The position numbers were made by a program, and so were the translations under genes. A DNA stretch of 64,000 nt, from NCBI GenBank assembly GCA_048594885.1, contig JBMDXB010000006.1, positions 1-64,000 on the forward strand, written 5' to 3'. The notes under the pieces are model-generated. The model worked only from the letters and a program-made list of their open reading frames with translations, did not search any database and had not been told where the DNA came from. Shown here one piece after another: positions 25,696-35,300 of the stretch (position 1 is the stretch's first letter; every line of letters begins with the position of its first letter). Origin of the DNA: JBMDXB01 sp048594885 (GTDB lineage Bacteria > Acidobacteriota > Vicinamibacteria > Vicinamibacterales > 2-12-FULL-66-21).

Positions 25696-27393
25696 TCACG
25701 GTAGCACACGCAGGTACTCGGCCAGCGTGCTGACGTTCTCGACGAACGTGCGTGTCCTGATGATGCGCTGCCTCGGCGGATCGGCACCAGTGAACACCTC
25801 CAGCGTCTCGTTCTCCTTCAGCGGCATCGGCTTGCCGCCGAGCATGACGACGAGGTCCTTTCCGGCGAATACCGTGACGAGGCGGTTCGCTTTGCCGATG
25901 CTGCCCTCCTCGAGCCACGCGCCGCGCGAATCCATCGCGTCGATGATGGCGCGCACGCGGGTTTCGAGCGCCGCGCCCGACGGTCGTTGGTTCGGCTCCC
26001 GTTCCCGCGTGCTCCACGGCGACAGGCCGTGGAGCCGTCCGGGGCGCTTCAACGTCGCGGGATCCGCCGTCTGCAGCTCGCGGTACTCCCGCTCGATATC
26101 CGCAACCCACCCGCCCGACACCAGCACACTGTAATGGGTAATCACCGATGCGTCGCTGTAGCTCAACTCGTAGCCGTCCACGGTCGTCGTGCTCGATCCG
26201 ATCGCGGTCACGCGCGTGCCTTTGGTCACGTAGAGCGGGCGGTTGGTTTTCAGCTCGGCGAAGCGCGCGAGGCACGGCGTCCGGCCAGGGCACGCCCGCC
26301 GGCGCACCTCGGAGGGGTTTTCCACGTCGGGCAGCAGCGACCGGCGATAGTACGGAAGCGCGCGGGCGAGCGGCTCGAGGTACTTCCGCTTGCCGGTCTC
26401 CCGAAACAGCAGCAGCAGCCCGCGCATGACGCTCCGCGCCTCGCCGCCGGTCACCGAAGGCGGCTCGAAGCGGCGCGCCCACGCGGGGTGCATGTCGCGG
26501 TCGTACTGCTGCGCCCAACCCGGCTGCGGATCCGGCATCTGCGCGAGGATGATGAAATCCCCGCCCTTCTCGGCGGACGCGAGGTACCGCGGCTCCTTAT
26601 AGATGCGCGCGGCCTCGAGCATCGCGTCGATCGCATCGACGATCGAGTCGTCATTGAACGTGTAGTGCGATTGATAGTCGGTGCCCGGCCATGTCCACGG
26701 CCACGACACGGGGTAGCTGGCGGGCTTGACCGGGTAGTCGTCCGGATTCGGAAAGCGCGAGTATCGTTGCGGCCACGCGCCGTTGGGGTACTGCGCCTTG
26801 ACCAGGCTGTCGAGCGCGAACAGCGACGCGCCGTGGATCTGCTCGTCCTTGAATTCGAGATCGCGATCCACCCGCATGAGAAGCCGCGCAGCCGCCTGCG
26901 TGACGTTGTCGTCGAGCGTCGACGGCCGCTCCGAACGTGTCGACGCACGCTGACCGCACGGCGTGTCGGCACGGTACGGAAACTGCGCCCGCTTCTGCGG
27001 ATCGAATTCGATGTAGTAGTCCCAGCCGCCGGAACAGTACTGGCCCTTGACCAGCGCGTGCGCGACCTCCCGTGCAGCCTCGAGGTAGTACCGATCGCCG
27101 GTCGCGTCGTACAGATCCAGGAACGCCATGCCGACAATCGGCGTGCCGTCGCGCTGGACCTCGATCCGTGTGGGGCCTTCGCTGATCTCCGAACGGCCGT
27201 AGCTCAGATCCTCGGCGTACTCGAAGTGGTAGCCTCCGTGCGTGGCAACCTTCGTGCGGTAGAACTCGACCGCCTTCCGCAGCGCCGCATTCGCCCGCTC
27301 GCGGAGATCCTGCTCGACGCGCGTCTGGCCGCCTACGGCCGCAACGGTGGCAACCGCCACAACCAGTGCTGGAATTCGTCTCATCACAGCCAT
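25696..27393 (-). CDS. Exported pectate lyase (PL10/PelA-type)
   Basis: This is a 565-residue protein with a signal peptide (IPALVVAVATVAAVGGQ). The (alpha/alpha)3-toroid of polysaccharide lyase 10 is suggested by GGYHFEYAEDLSYGRSE, LDDNVTQAAARLLMRV, YPNGAWPQRYSR, FNDDSIVDAIDAMLEAARIY and the hallmark GWAQQYDRDMHPAWARRFEPPSV. It cleaves polygalacturonate by beta-elimination, using Ca and a catalytic arginine. After about residue 430 there is an additional C-terminal segment (GSSTTTVDGYELSYSDASVI) not typical of the minimal lyase. The ATG at 27393 sits eight bases after the SDR stop, on the same strand. Confidence 0.82.
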   Translation of the reverse strand: MAVMRRIPALVVAVATVAAVGGQTRVEQDLRERANAALRKAVEFYRTKVATHGGYHFEYAEDLSYGRSEISEGPTRIEVQRDGTPIVGMAFLDLYDATGDRYYLEAAREVAHALVKGQYCSGGWDYYIEFDPQKRAQFPYRADTPCGQRASTRSERPSTLDDNVTQAAARLLMRVDRDLEFKDEQIHGASLFALDSLVKAQYPNGAWPQRYSRFPNPDDYPVKPASYPVSWPWTWPGTDYQSHYTFNDDSIVDAIDAMLEAARIYKEPRYLASAEKGGDFIILAQMPDPQPGWAQQYDRDMHPAWARRFEPPSVTGGEARSVMRGLLLLFRETGKRKYLEPLARALPYYRRSLLPDVENPSEVRRRACPGRTPCLARFAELKTNRPLYVTKGTRVTAIGSSTTTVDGYELSYSDASVITHYSVLVSGGWVADIEREYRELQTADPATLKRPGRLHGLSPWSTREREPNQRPSGAALETRVRAIIDAMDSRGAWLEEGSIGKANRLVTVFAGKDLVVMLGGKPMPLKENETLEVFTGADPPRQRIIRTRTFVENVSTLAEYLRVLP

Positions 27394-27401
27394 ATCTTCC
27401 T

Positions 27402-28196
27402 TCAGCCGCGGCCGATGAACGGCATCTTGGTCGCCATCACGGTCATAAACTGCACGTTCGCATCGAGCGGCAGGCTGGCCATGTAGACGACGGCGCGCAC
27501 GACGTGCGCGACGTCCAGCAGCGGCTCGGCGGCGACCTCGCCGTTTGCCTGGACCACACCCTCGGCATACGCCGCTGTCATGTCGGTGTAGGCGTTGCCG
27601 ATGTCGATCTGCCCGCACGCGATGTCGAAACGCCGTCCGTCGAGCGCGGTGGACTTCGTCAGGCCGGTGATCGCGTGCTTCGTCGCCGTGTAGGGCGCTG
27701 AGTGCGGGCGCGGCGAGTGCGCAGAAATCGACCCGTTGTTGATGATGCGGCCGCCTCTGGGTCGCTGGTCTTTCATCAGCAGGAACGCCTGCTGCGTGCA
27801 GAGGAACGTCCCCGTCAAGTTGACGTCGACGACCGCCTTCCACTGCTCGGGTGTGAGCTCCTCGATCGGCACGCCGCGCGTGGTGATGCCGGCGTTGTTG
27901 AACAGCAAATCGAGCCGCCCGAACCGCTCGCGCGCAGCGGCGAACAACGCGCGCACGGATGCGGGATCCGTCACGTCGGTAGGCACGGCAATCGCCTCGT
28001 GGCTTGTCGGCTCCGCCGCCCGGTGGCGCAACTGAAGTTGCGCCCTACGGGTGCAATCGATGGTCTCCTCCAACGCTGCGGCCCGCCGCCCCGCCAGGAC
28101 GACCGAATAGCCCTCGTGCAGCAGCCCGATCGCAACGGCCCTTCCGATGCCGCTCCCGGCACCCGTGACAATCGCAATTTTGGATGATGCAGTCAC
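27402..28196 (-). CDS. Short-chain dehydrogenase/reductase
   Basis: This is a 264-residue classical SDR. It has TGAGSGIGRAVA for cofactor binding, NNAGITTRG, the serine in IINNGSISAHS and the YTATKH catalytic Tyr-Lys, so it should be an active NAD(P)-dependent oxidoreductase. Between the alpha-C helix and strand 4 it carries about 20 extra residues (CTRRAQLQLRHRAAEP) that do not belong to the fold; the DNA there contains a perfect palindrome (28025-28044). It is upstream of, and cotranscribed with, the pectate lyase. A KduD-like role in uronate metabolism is a context guess only. Confidence 0.85.
   Translation of the reverse strand: MTASSKIAIVTGAGSGIGRAVAIGLLHEGYSVVLAGRRAAALEETIDCTRRAQLQLRHRAAEPTSHEAIAVPTDVTDPASVRALFAAARERFGRLDLLFNNAGITTRGVPIEELTPEQWKAVVDVNLTGTFLCTQQAFLLMKDQRPRGGRIINNGSISAHSPRPHSAPYTATKHAITGLTKSTALDGRRFDIACGQIDIGNAYTDMTAAYAEGVVQANGEVAAEPLLDVAHVVRAVVYMASLPLDANVQFMTVMATKMPFIGRG
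28025..28044. repeat. Palindromic element inside the SDR gene
   Basis: Nine-base arms GGCGCAACT and AGTTGCGCC are perfect inverted copies around a two-base centre. The flanks read CGGT and CTACGGG. It sits in frame inside the coding sequence, in the non-family insert. It resembles a REP-type or small mobile palindromic element more than a protein feature. Confidence 0.75.
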
Positions 28197-28294
28197 GCGC
28201 GCAACGTAACATGAGTCTTGCCGGCGCGCGAAGCGGCGCCGCCGAGCGAGCGCGCGTGGGGGTGGGGTCCCACGCGCCCTGAGACAAGCAGACG

Positions 28295-29248
28295 ATGAAC
28301 GCGCTCGTTACCGGAACCTCCGGCTTCTTGGGAGCCCGCCTCTGCGAGGCGCTGCTCGCCTCGCCCGAGCCTCCGTCCACCATCGTCGCGCTCGACATCG
28401 CAGCCTGCCCCGTGAACGATCCGCGGATCGACGACCGTATCGGCTCGATTGCGGACGAAGAGTTCGTCCGCTCCGCCTTCGCCAGGGACGTTGATGTCGT
28501 CTTTCATCTCGCCGCCGTGCTGAGCGGGCAGTCGGAGGCGGAGTTCGACGCCGGCATGAAGGTGAACGTCGATGGGACGAGAATCCTCCTCGAGGGGTGC
28601 CGCCGGCTGTCGCGGCCGCCGCGCTTCGTCTTCACGAGCACGATCGCCGTGTTCGGCGGGCGCCTGCCCGACGTCGTGCCGGAAGACGTGCCGCTGATGC
28701 CGGAGACCTCCTACGGCGCGGCAAAGGTGATTGCCGAGACGTTCGTGAGCGAGTACTCGCGCCGCGGATTCATCGACGGCATCTCCTGCCGGCTGCCGAC
28801 GATCGCCGTGCGTCCGGGTGCGCCGAACTCGGCGGTCTCCTCGTTCGTCAGCGGCATCATCCGCGAGCCGATGGCGGGGATCGATACGGTCTGCCCGGTG
28901 CCGCTCGACACGCGCCTGTGGATCTGCTCGCCTGACGTGGTCACGCAGAACCTGCTGCACGCGGCGCGGATGGATGCGCCGATGCTGGAGGGGCGCAGAA
29001 CCGTGAACATGCCCGGCATCTCCGTAACGCCGGCTGAAATGCTCGACAGCCTCGAGCGGCTCGCCGGCGCCGCGGCCCGCGCACGCGTCCGCCACGAACC
29101 TGACGCTCGCATCATCCGCATGGTATCGACGTGGCCGGGCGCCTTCGACGTCAGCCGAGCGTTGCAACTCGGGTTCGCCGTCGATCGCGACGTCGATTCC
29201 GTCGTGCGGCAGTTCATCGCGTCACGGTCCGCTCGTTCACCTCAATGA
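28295..29248 (+). CDS. denD: NAD-dependent epimerase/dehydratase family, D-erythronate dehydrogenase-like
   Basis: This is a 317-residue extended SDR. It has the Rossmann start LVTGTSGFLGARLCEALL, FHLAAVLSGQSEAEFDAGMKVNVDGTR (the DenD-type signature around HLAA-SG-AE-DFD), a serine/threonine-rich FTSTIAVFGG strand and the catalytic SYGAAK. DenD oxidizes D-erythronate at C2 in a four-carbon sugar-acid pathway; the other Den genes are not in this window. Divergent from the SDR-lyase operon with about 100 bases between them. The subfamily assignment rests on the HLAAVLSG/DAG pattern, so the symbol is tentative. Confidence 0.72.
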   Translation: MNALVTGTSGFLGARLCEALLASPEPPSTIVALDIAACPVNDPRIDDRIGSIADEEFVRSAFARDVDVVFHLAAVLSGQSEAEFDAGMKVNVDGTRILLEGCRRLSRPPRFVFTSTIAVFGGRLPDVVPEDVPLMPETSYGAAKVIAETFVSEYSRRGFIDGISCRLPTIAVRPGAPNSAVSSFVSGIIREPMAGIDTVCPVPLDTRLWICSPDVVTQNLLHAARMDAPMLEGRRTVNMPGISVTPAEMLDSLERLAGAAARARVRHEPDARIIRMVSTWPGAFDVSRALQLGFAVDRDVDSVVRQFIASRSARSPQ

Positions 29249-29255
29249 CACTGTC

Positions 29256-29675
29256 ATGGCACAAAACGCATTCATCGGACGCACGAAGGCACCCAACGAC
29301 GCGGATCTCGCCGCGGCGCTCGGGCCTGCCAAGCCGATCTGGGATCACGTCCTCGAAGATCTCGCCACCGAGCTGGATCTCGTCGATCTCGAGTGGAAGT
29401 CGTACTCGCCGAAGCACGGATGGTCGGCCAGGTTGAAGCGGGGCAAGCGCAACATCCTGCACCTCGCCCCGTGCGAAGGCAGCTTCCTTGTCCTGTTCAT
29501 CCTCGGCCAGAAGGCCGTGCTGGCCGCGCGCGCCGGGGCGCCGAGCCGCCGCTTGACGAAGCTGCTGGACGAAGCTCCGCGCTATCCGGAGGGAACCGGC
29601 GTCCGCATCGAACCGGTGACTGCGAGAGACGTCCCGTTGATCCGGAAGCTCGCCAGGATCAAACTGGAGAACTGA
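29256..29675 (+). CDS. DUF3788 domain protein
   Basis: This 139-residue protein matches the DUF3788 pattern: an N-terminal PNDADLAAALGPAKPIWDHVL, WKSYSPKHGWSARLKRGKRNILHLAPCEGSFLVLFILG in the middle and a C-terminal basic helix. The fold resembles YdhG/DUF1801-like small alpha/beta proteins. No function is known to me. It follows denD by seven bases and precedes the methyltransferase by three, so the three genes are likely one transcript. Confidence 0.78.
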   Translation: MAQNAFIGRTKAPNDADLAAALGPAKPIWDHVLEDLATELDLVDLEWKSYSPKHGWSARLKRGKRNILHLAPCEGSFLVLFILGQKAVLAARAGAPSRRLTKLLDEAPRYPEGTGVRIEPVTARDVPLIRKLARIKLEN

Positions 29676-29678
29676 GGG

Positions 29679-30509
29679 ATGGCGAAGGCGCCGATGTCGA
29701 TGGATCCCGTCGAAATCGCGGCGCTGTTCGACGCTCGAGCCCCGCGCTACGTCGACGACGAATGGCATCGCCGCTACGCGGAGCAGTTCGTCGCGGTCAT
29801 ACCAATACGCGAGGGCGACCGCGCGCTGGACGCCGGAACCGGGACGGGCTTCGCCGCCTGCGCGATCGCCCGGCGCGTGGGCCCCGCAGGCTGCGTCGTC
29901 GCCGTCGATGTCTCTCCCGGCATGCTCCAACAGGCGCGAACGGTTATCGCGGAAGCCGGTCTGGCGAACATCGAGTTGCTGCAAGCTGACGCCACGGAGC
30001 TCCGAGAGATAGCGCCGCGCACGTTCGACGTCGTTGCGTGCTCGGCTGGTCTTTTGTACATGCCCGCCTCGAAGGCACTCCACGAATGGCACCGTCTCCT
30101 GAAGCCGGATGGCGTTGTCGCGTTTTCCACGATGAGAGCGGGATCGCCGTCTGCGGGGCGCACGTTCAGACACTGTGCGAGAGAGTTCGGCGTGACGCTG
30201 GACGATGCGAGCGAACCTTTGGGCACGGAGGAACGATGCCGGGCCGCCCTCGAGGACGCCGGCTTCCAGCCACTCGACGTGATCGCCGGTCACGTGGATT
30301 TTGCGGTGTGCGATCCCGAAGCTGCGTGGAACGCGAACTTCTGCGCCGCCGGACACGCCACACACCAACTCGGTCTCGACGTGCAACGGGCGTTACACGA
30401 TCGCTATGTCGCTGCACTGCGGCAGGCCATCGAGACGGACCCGCGGGAGTCGCGCCGTGCGGACGTTCTGTTCGCAGTCGGCCGGCGCGTCCCGGCCCTC
30501 TCACTCTGA
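29679..30509 (+). CDS. Class I SAM-dependent methyltransferase
   Basis: This is a 276-residue protein with a UbiE/COQ5-type core. Motif I reads ALDAGTGTGFAACAIA, with VVAVDVSPGMLQQAR next (acidic end of strand 2), LLQADATEL after that, and DVVACSAGLLYMP as motif IV. The C-terminal 100 residues are less conserved and should contain the acceptor site. The acceptor is unknown. Last gene of the denD-DUF3788 run; its 3' end overlaps the convergent ampG by nine bases. Confidence 0.87.
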   Translation: MAKAPMSMDPVEIAALFDARAPRYVDDEWHRRYAEQFVAVIPIREGDRALDAGTGTGFAACAIARRVGPAGCVVAVDVSPGMLQQARTVIAEAGLANIELLQADATELREIAPRTFDVVACSAGLLYMPASKALHEWHRLLKPDGVVAFSTMRAGSPSAGRTFRHCAREFGVTLDDASEPLGTEERCRAALEDAGFQPLDVIAGHVDFAVCDPEAAWNANFCAAGHATHQLGLDVQRALHDRYVAALRQAIETDPRESRRADVLFAVGRRVPALSL

Positions 30510-32201
30510 AGAACCGGGAGCTTCTTTCCGCAGCACCATGAACGCCAGCACGATCGCGAAGACGCCGATGAGCGCCGAGTACATGAAGAAGATCACGTAG
30601 CCGGTGCCGAGCGCCGCCGGCGTCACGCCGGAACGCTCGAACGCCTTCGCGAAGTTGCCAGGCGCCTCGCTCGCGATCCACGCGTTCAGGCCGGCGAAGA
30701 TTCCGCCGGCATCCGCCATTCGCGCGGCCCCTTCGACGATGCGCCCTGACTGGGAGGCGAGGAGGCGCCCTGGAACCGAGTAGAGCGAGGAGAAGAGCGC
30801 GTACTGCGTCGCCGTGAAGCCAATCGACGTCAGGCTCGACATGTAGGCAATCAGACACGTGCCCGCGAAACCGCTGGCGACGTTGTCGAGACCGATCGCG
30901 GCGAACAGCGCCCACAGGTTGTGCTCCTGGAACGCCAGCCAGATGAACAGCAGGTTGCTGACCGGGCCGGCCAAGGCGCCGACCACCATCGCGCGCATCA
31001 GCCCGTAGCGCGCCACCGCCACGCCGCCGGCAAACACGCCGATCATCGTCATCCACACGCCGAAGACCTTCCGGATCTCGGCGATCTCGAGCAGGCTGTA
31101 GCCGAGATCGAGATAGAACGGATTCATGATGTTGATGACGAAGTCGGGCAGGCGATAGAGGCAGATCAACGCGAGGATCAGGCCGCCCGACGTCTGATGG
31201 CGGGCGAAGAAGTCGCGCAGCGGATCGCCGAGGGCTGAATAGAGATACGCGCCGGGACGGGTGCGCGCGCCCGGCAATGGCAGCGTCGCCAGCACGATGA
31301 CGGTGAGCCCGGCGAGGATCGCGGCAAGCTGCACCCACACTTTGGCGTCGGACTCCCACGCGGCGAGGACCGCGTCACGCAGGTCCGGCGCGCCGATGCC
31401 GGCAAGCACGCGGCCGAGCACGCCCGCATTCGCGGCCAGCCCCGAACCGAGGATCAGCGCGCCCGTTCCAAGCACGACGAGGCGCAGCAGCCATTCGACG
31501 GTGTCGCGCGCCGGCGCGCGTTCCGTGCCTTCGGTGCGAATCGGCCGGATCGCGTGCTGCGCCTCGCGCGGAGCGGCGAACACCGCGGCGATGCCGATCA
31601 GCATCATGGCGGACATGACCGCGTAGGAGACATTCCATCCGTACGGCGCCGCGAGCAGCAGCGGTACGGCCCCGGCGACGATCATCCCGATGCGATAGCC
31701 CCACTGGTAGGCGGCCGCCATCACGCCCTGCTTGAAGGTCCCCGCCGTCTCGATGCGCCAGGCGTCGATGGCGATGTCCTGCGTGGCGGCGCAAAAGCCG
31801 ACGAGCACGGCGAGCATCGCGATCCGTCCGAGGGTGACGGTCGGATCGGATCCGGCGATCAACCAGAGGCCGAGCATGATGACCAACTGGCAGACGAGCA
31901 TCCAGGAGCGGCGATGCCCCAGCCAGTTGGTGAGCAGCGGCACGCTGGTGCGATCGATGAACGGCGCCCAGAGGAACTTGAACGTCGAGACCAGAGTGAC
32001 GAGGCTGAAGAAGCCGATGACCTCGAGCGCGAGGCCGGCGGCGCGAAACCACGCCGAGAGCGTATCGAAGACCAGGAAGTAGGGGAGGCTGCTCGAGAAT
32101 CCGAGCGCGATCATCACCAGCGACGCACGCTCCGTGTAAACGGCGAGCGACGACAGGAACGTGCGTCTCGGCGCCGCGGGCGCCAACTCTTCCTCGTTCA
32201 T
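30501..32201 (-). CDS. ampG: AmpG-type muropeptide permease (MFS)
   Basis: This is a 566-residue major facilitator with 12 to 14 membrane segments. AmpG features include the opening GFSSSLPYFLVFDTLSAWFRA, WAPFIDRTSVP, and FCAATQDIAIDAWRIET, a signature shared by muropeptide permeases. AmpG imports GlcNAc-anhydro-MurNAc peptides for cell-wall recycling. An additional hydrophilic and hydrophobic insertion (residues about 220-330) separates the two halves. ATG 32201 has AGGA upstream; a GTG at 32213 is the alternative. Confidence 0.87.
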   Translation of the reverse strand: MNEEELAPAAPRRTFLSSLAVYTERASLVMIALGFSSSLPYFLVFDTLSAWFRAAGLALEVIGFFSLVTLVSTFKFLWAPFIDRTSVPLLTNWLGHRRSWMLVCQLVIMLGLWLIAGSDPTVTLGRIAMLAVLVGFCAATQDIAIDAWRIETAGTFKQGVMAAAYQWGYRIGMIVAGAVPLLLAAPYGWNVSYAVMSAMMLIGIAAVFAAPREAQHAIRPIRTEGTERAPARDTVEWLLRLVVLGTGALILGSGLAANAGVLGRVLAGIGAPDLRDAVLAAWESDAKVWVQLAAILAGLTVIVLATLPLPGARTRPGAYLYSALGDPLRDFFARHQTSGGLILALICLYRLPDFVINIMNPFYLDLGYSLLEIAEIRKVFGVWMTMIGVFAGGVAVARYGLMRAMVVGALAGPVSNLLFIWLAFQEHNLWALFAAIGLDNVASGFAGTCLIAYMSSLTSIGFTATQYALFSSLYSVPGRLLASQSGRIVEGAARMADAGGIFAGLNAWIASEAPGNFAKAFERSGVTPAALGTGYVIFFMYSALIGVFAIVLAFMVLRKEAPGSSE

Positions 32202-32229
32202 CCGGTCCTGCACGCGAGTGTACCTCGCC

Positions 32230-32264
32230 TACGTCGATCGACGTACGACCAGCGACTTACGACT
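32230..32264. repeat. Degenerate heptamer array, TACGACT-type
   Basis: Seven-base units read TACGTCG, ATCGACG, TACGACC, AGCGACT and TACGACT in succession, in the divergent gap between ampG and the DUF11 gene. The period matches the array at 5591-5630, although the unit sequence differs. Confidence 0.6.
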
Positions 32265-32393
32265 TCGTTCACGAAGAGGTAGGCCGTTTGGCTAATTGCG
32301 TACGGTTGAGCATGCAGTGGATCATCCTCCGCCTCTCCTTCGAACGACAGCCTTCGAGTACGGCCGCGTGTCGCAGGGAAACGGAGTCCAGTG

Positions 32394-35300
32394 ATGAGAA
32401 CTGCATTTCGCTCGGCCGGCGTGGGCGCCGGATTGTGTCTGATGCTGCTGGCGTCAGGGTTCGACGGACTCGCCGAGCAGAAGAGTCCCGTGACCATGAC
32501 CAACGTCGGCAGTCCGAGTCCCGTCGTCTCGGGCGCGGAACTGACCTACACCATCACGATGTTCAACGGCGGCGGCGCGAAGATCAGCGACGTCGTCCTG
32601 AACGACCAGTTCAACGGACTCGGCGGCATCGGCGTGCCGCCGCAGCTGCAGCTGGCCACGACGCGCGGGACCTGCTCGCAGACGATCAACGGCGTGACCT
32701 GCAACGCGGGCGAGATCGAGGGCTTTGGCACGTGGGTGGTGACGATACGCGGCCAGGTGCTCGCTGCTGCCGGCGCCACGCTCAACAACACCGCGACCGT
32801 GACCGGCACGAAGTCGGCCCAGAACTTCACGACCACAACGACGACGAACGTTCTCGTCGGCGGTGGCGGCGGCAACCTGCCGGACCTGACGATGACGAAG
32901 ATCGGACCGACGTCGGTCGTCGTGAGCACGCCGGCGGATCCCTCGCCCGTGACCTACACGCTGACGGTGGCCAATCAGGGCGGGATCAACGCCACCGACG
33001 TCGTCGTCATGGATACGGTGCCGGCGGAGCTGACGAACATCACGGCGACAGGCACCAGCCTCTTCCAGTGCGCGATCGTCGACCACACGGTCACGTGCTC
33101 GGGCGGCGCGGTCAACGCCGGCGCCAATGCCACGATCACGATCAACGCCATCGCGCCGATGGTGGAGACGACGTTGACGAACACGTCGGTCGTGGATCCG
33201 GAGAACGCCATCGCCGAAGCAAGCGAACTGAACAACACCTCGGCGCTCGTCAACACCGTGGTGATCCCGGTTCCCCCTCCGGCGCCGCTCAGCGTCAACA
33301 TCACCGACGACTCTGCGGTCATTACCGGGGCGGGACCCGACCCGGTGGTTCCCGGCGCCAACGTCACCTTCAAGATACTGGCGAGCAACAACGCGAGCAC
33401 GCGTGCCGACGACGTCATGATCGTGCTCGGCACGCAGAGCCTCGAGGCGGCGAGCGTGCTGGTCTCGGATCCTCCGCTGGTCACCGACGGCACCATCGGA
33501 CAGCAGGGTGGCTGCACGGTGTCCGCGAGTGAGACGTCGTGCCTGGTGCGCACCCTCAATCCCGGCGGCACGGTGCTGATGACGGTCACGGGAAAGGTGA
33601 TCGGCCCGTCCGGATCGAGCTTCATCAGCACGGCGTCGGTCACGGGCAACATCAAGAACCAGGGGTACAGCAACACCGATACCGAGCTGACCACCATCAA
33701 GCCGTACATCGACCTGACGATTACGAAGGATGACTCGCCGGATCCGGTCTGCGCGCGGTCGTGGCCCGGCGCGCCGCTCTGCGGCGGCGGCCTGACCTAC
33801 GTGCTCACCATCGGCAACAGCGGCATGAACTTCGCCACGGGCGTGGTCGTCCGCGATCCGCTGCCGGCAGGCACGATTCTCCACAGCTTCAACGCCCCCG
33901 ACTTCGCCGGCGGCTGCAGCGTCGATCCGGCGACGAACGTGGTGACCTGCAGCGGCGGCCTGATTCCGCCGGAATCCATCAAGACGATCACGCTGGTGCT
34001 GGTCGCGCCGCCGTACATCGGCAGCATCTCGAACACGGCAACCGTCGATCCCTTCAACAGCGTGTTCGAATCGGACGAGACCAACAACACGTCGACGGAG
34101 GCGACGGTCGTCCAGACCGGCATCGACCTGTCGGTCGTGAAGACGGATTTGTTCGACCCGATCGCTCCCAGCGGCACGCAGACGTACACGATCGTCGTCG
34201 AGAACAACGGTCCGCAGGACGCGACGAACATCCGGCTGCGCGACACGTTGCCGTCCGGCACGATCTTCCGCGACATCGTCCAGGCGACCAACGGATTCAC
34301 CTGTTCGCACTCGGCCGGGACGCTCGAGTGCGTCGGCGGTTCGATCCGCGGCACCGAGAGCGAGTCGTACGCCGGCCCGAACGCGCCAGCGCCGCTCGGT
34401 CCCGATGCCGCGACGATCAAGTTCCGCATCTTCGCGCAGTCGTTCGAAGGGTCGATGCACAACGAGGTGCGCGTCGATCCGGACGGCGCCATCGCGGAGA
34501 TCAACGAGGACAACAACTTCGCCGTCCAGGACACGGCCGTGCAGCGCGGCGGCGCGTCGACGAGCGCGTTCAACGAGCTGACGATCGTCAAGACGCGGGT
34601 GTCGCCGGCCGATCCGGTCGCCCGCAACGCGGTCGTCACCTGGAAGATTGAAATCAGGAACGATGGCACCGATCCGGTCAGCGGCATCATCGTCCGCGAC
34701 TACCTGCCGGCCGGCTCGCGCTACATCGAGGCGACGGGCGACCACCAGTTCAACTGCAGCCAGGTTGGCGGCTACATCGAGTGCCGCGGCGGCGAGCTGC
34801 CCGGTGCGACGCTCGGGCCGCCGGTCGTGGCGGCCGGACCCGCGACGATCATGATCAAGAGCTTCGCGCCCGACACGCCTGGCACGTACACCAACCAGGC
34901 GATCGTGGACCCCGAGGACCTGATTCGCGAGGGCAACGAGTTCAACAACCAGTCGTCGGCCCAGATCGTGGTCGAGGACGACGGCAACGGCGCCTTCAAC
35001 GACCTGCGGGTGTCGAAGAGCGTGTCGCCCTCGCCGGCGGTCACGCCGGGCGGGACGATCGACTACACGATCAAGGTCTGGAACACCGGCTCGGATGCGG
35101 CATCGAACGTCGCCGTCCGTGACGTGTTGCCGGCCGGCGTCACGTTCGTCTCCGCGACCGACGGCGGCGGCCCGGGCGCGGCCTTCACGTGCAGCCAGGG
35201 CGAGGGCGTCGTCGACTGCATCGGCGCCACCATCAACGGCGGCACGACGGAGGCAACGGCGAGGATCATCAACATCCGCGTCACCGCGCCGAACCAGAAC

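Noticed and set aside
25598..26518. Minus-strand frame ending in a kinase-like start
   Set aside because: Only the last segment is kinase-like; the rest is a shadow of the pectate lyase gene. The kinase piece is listed as a relic.
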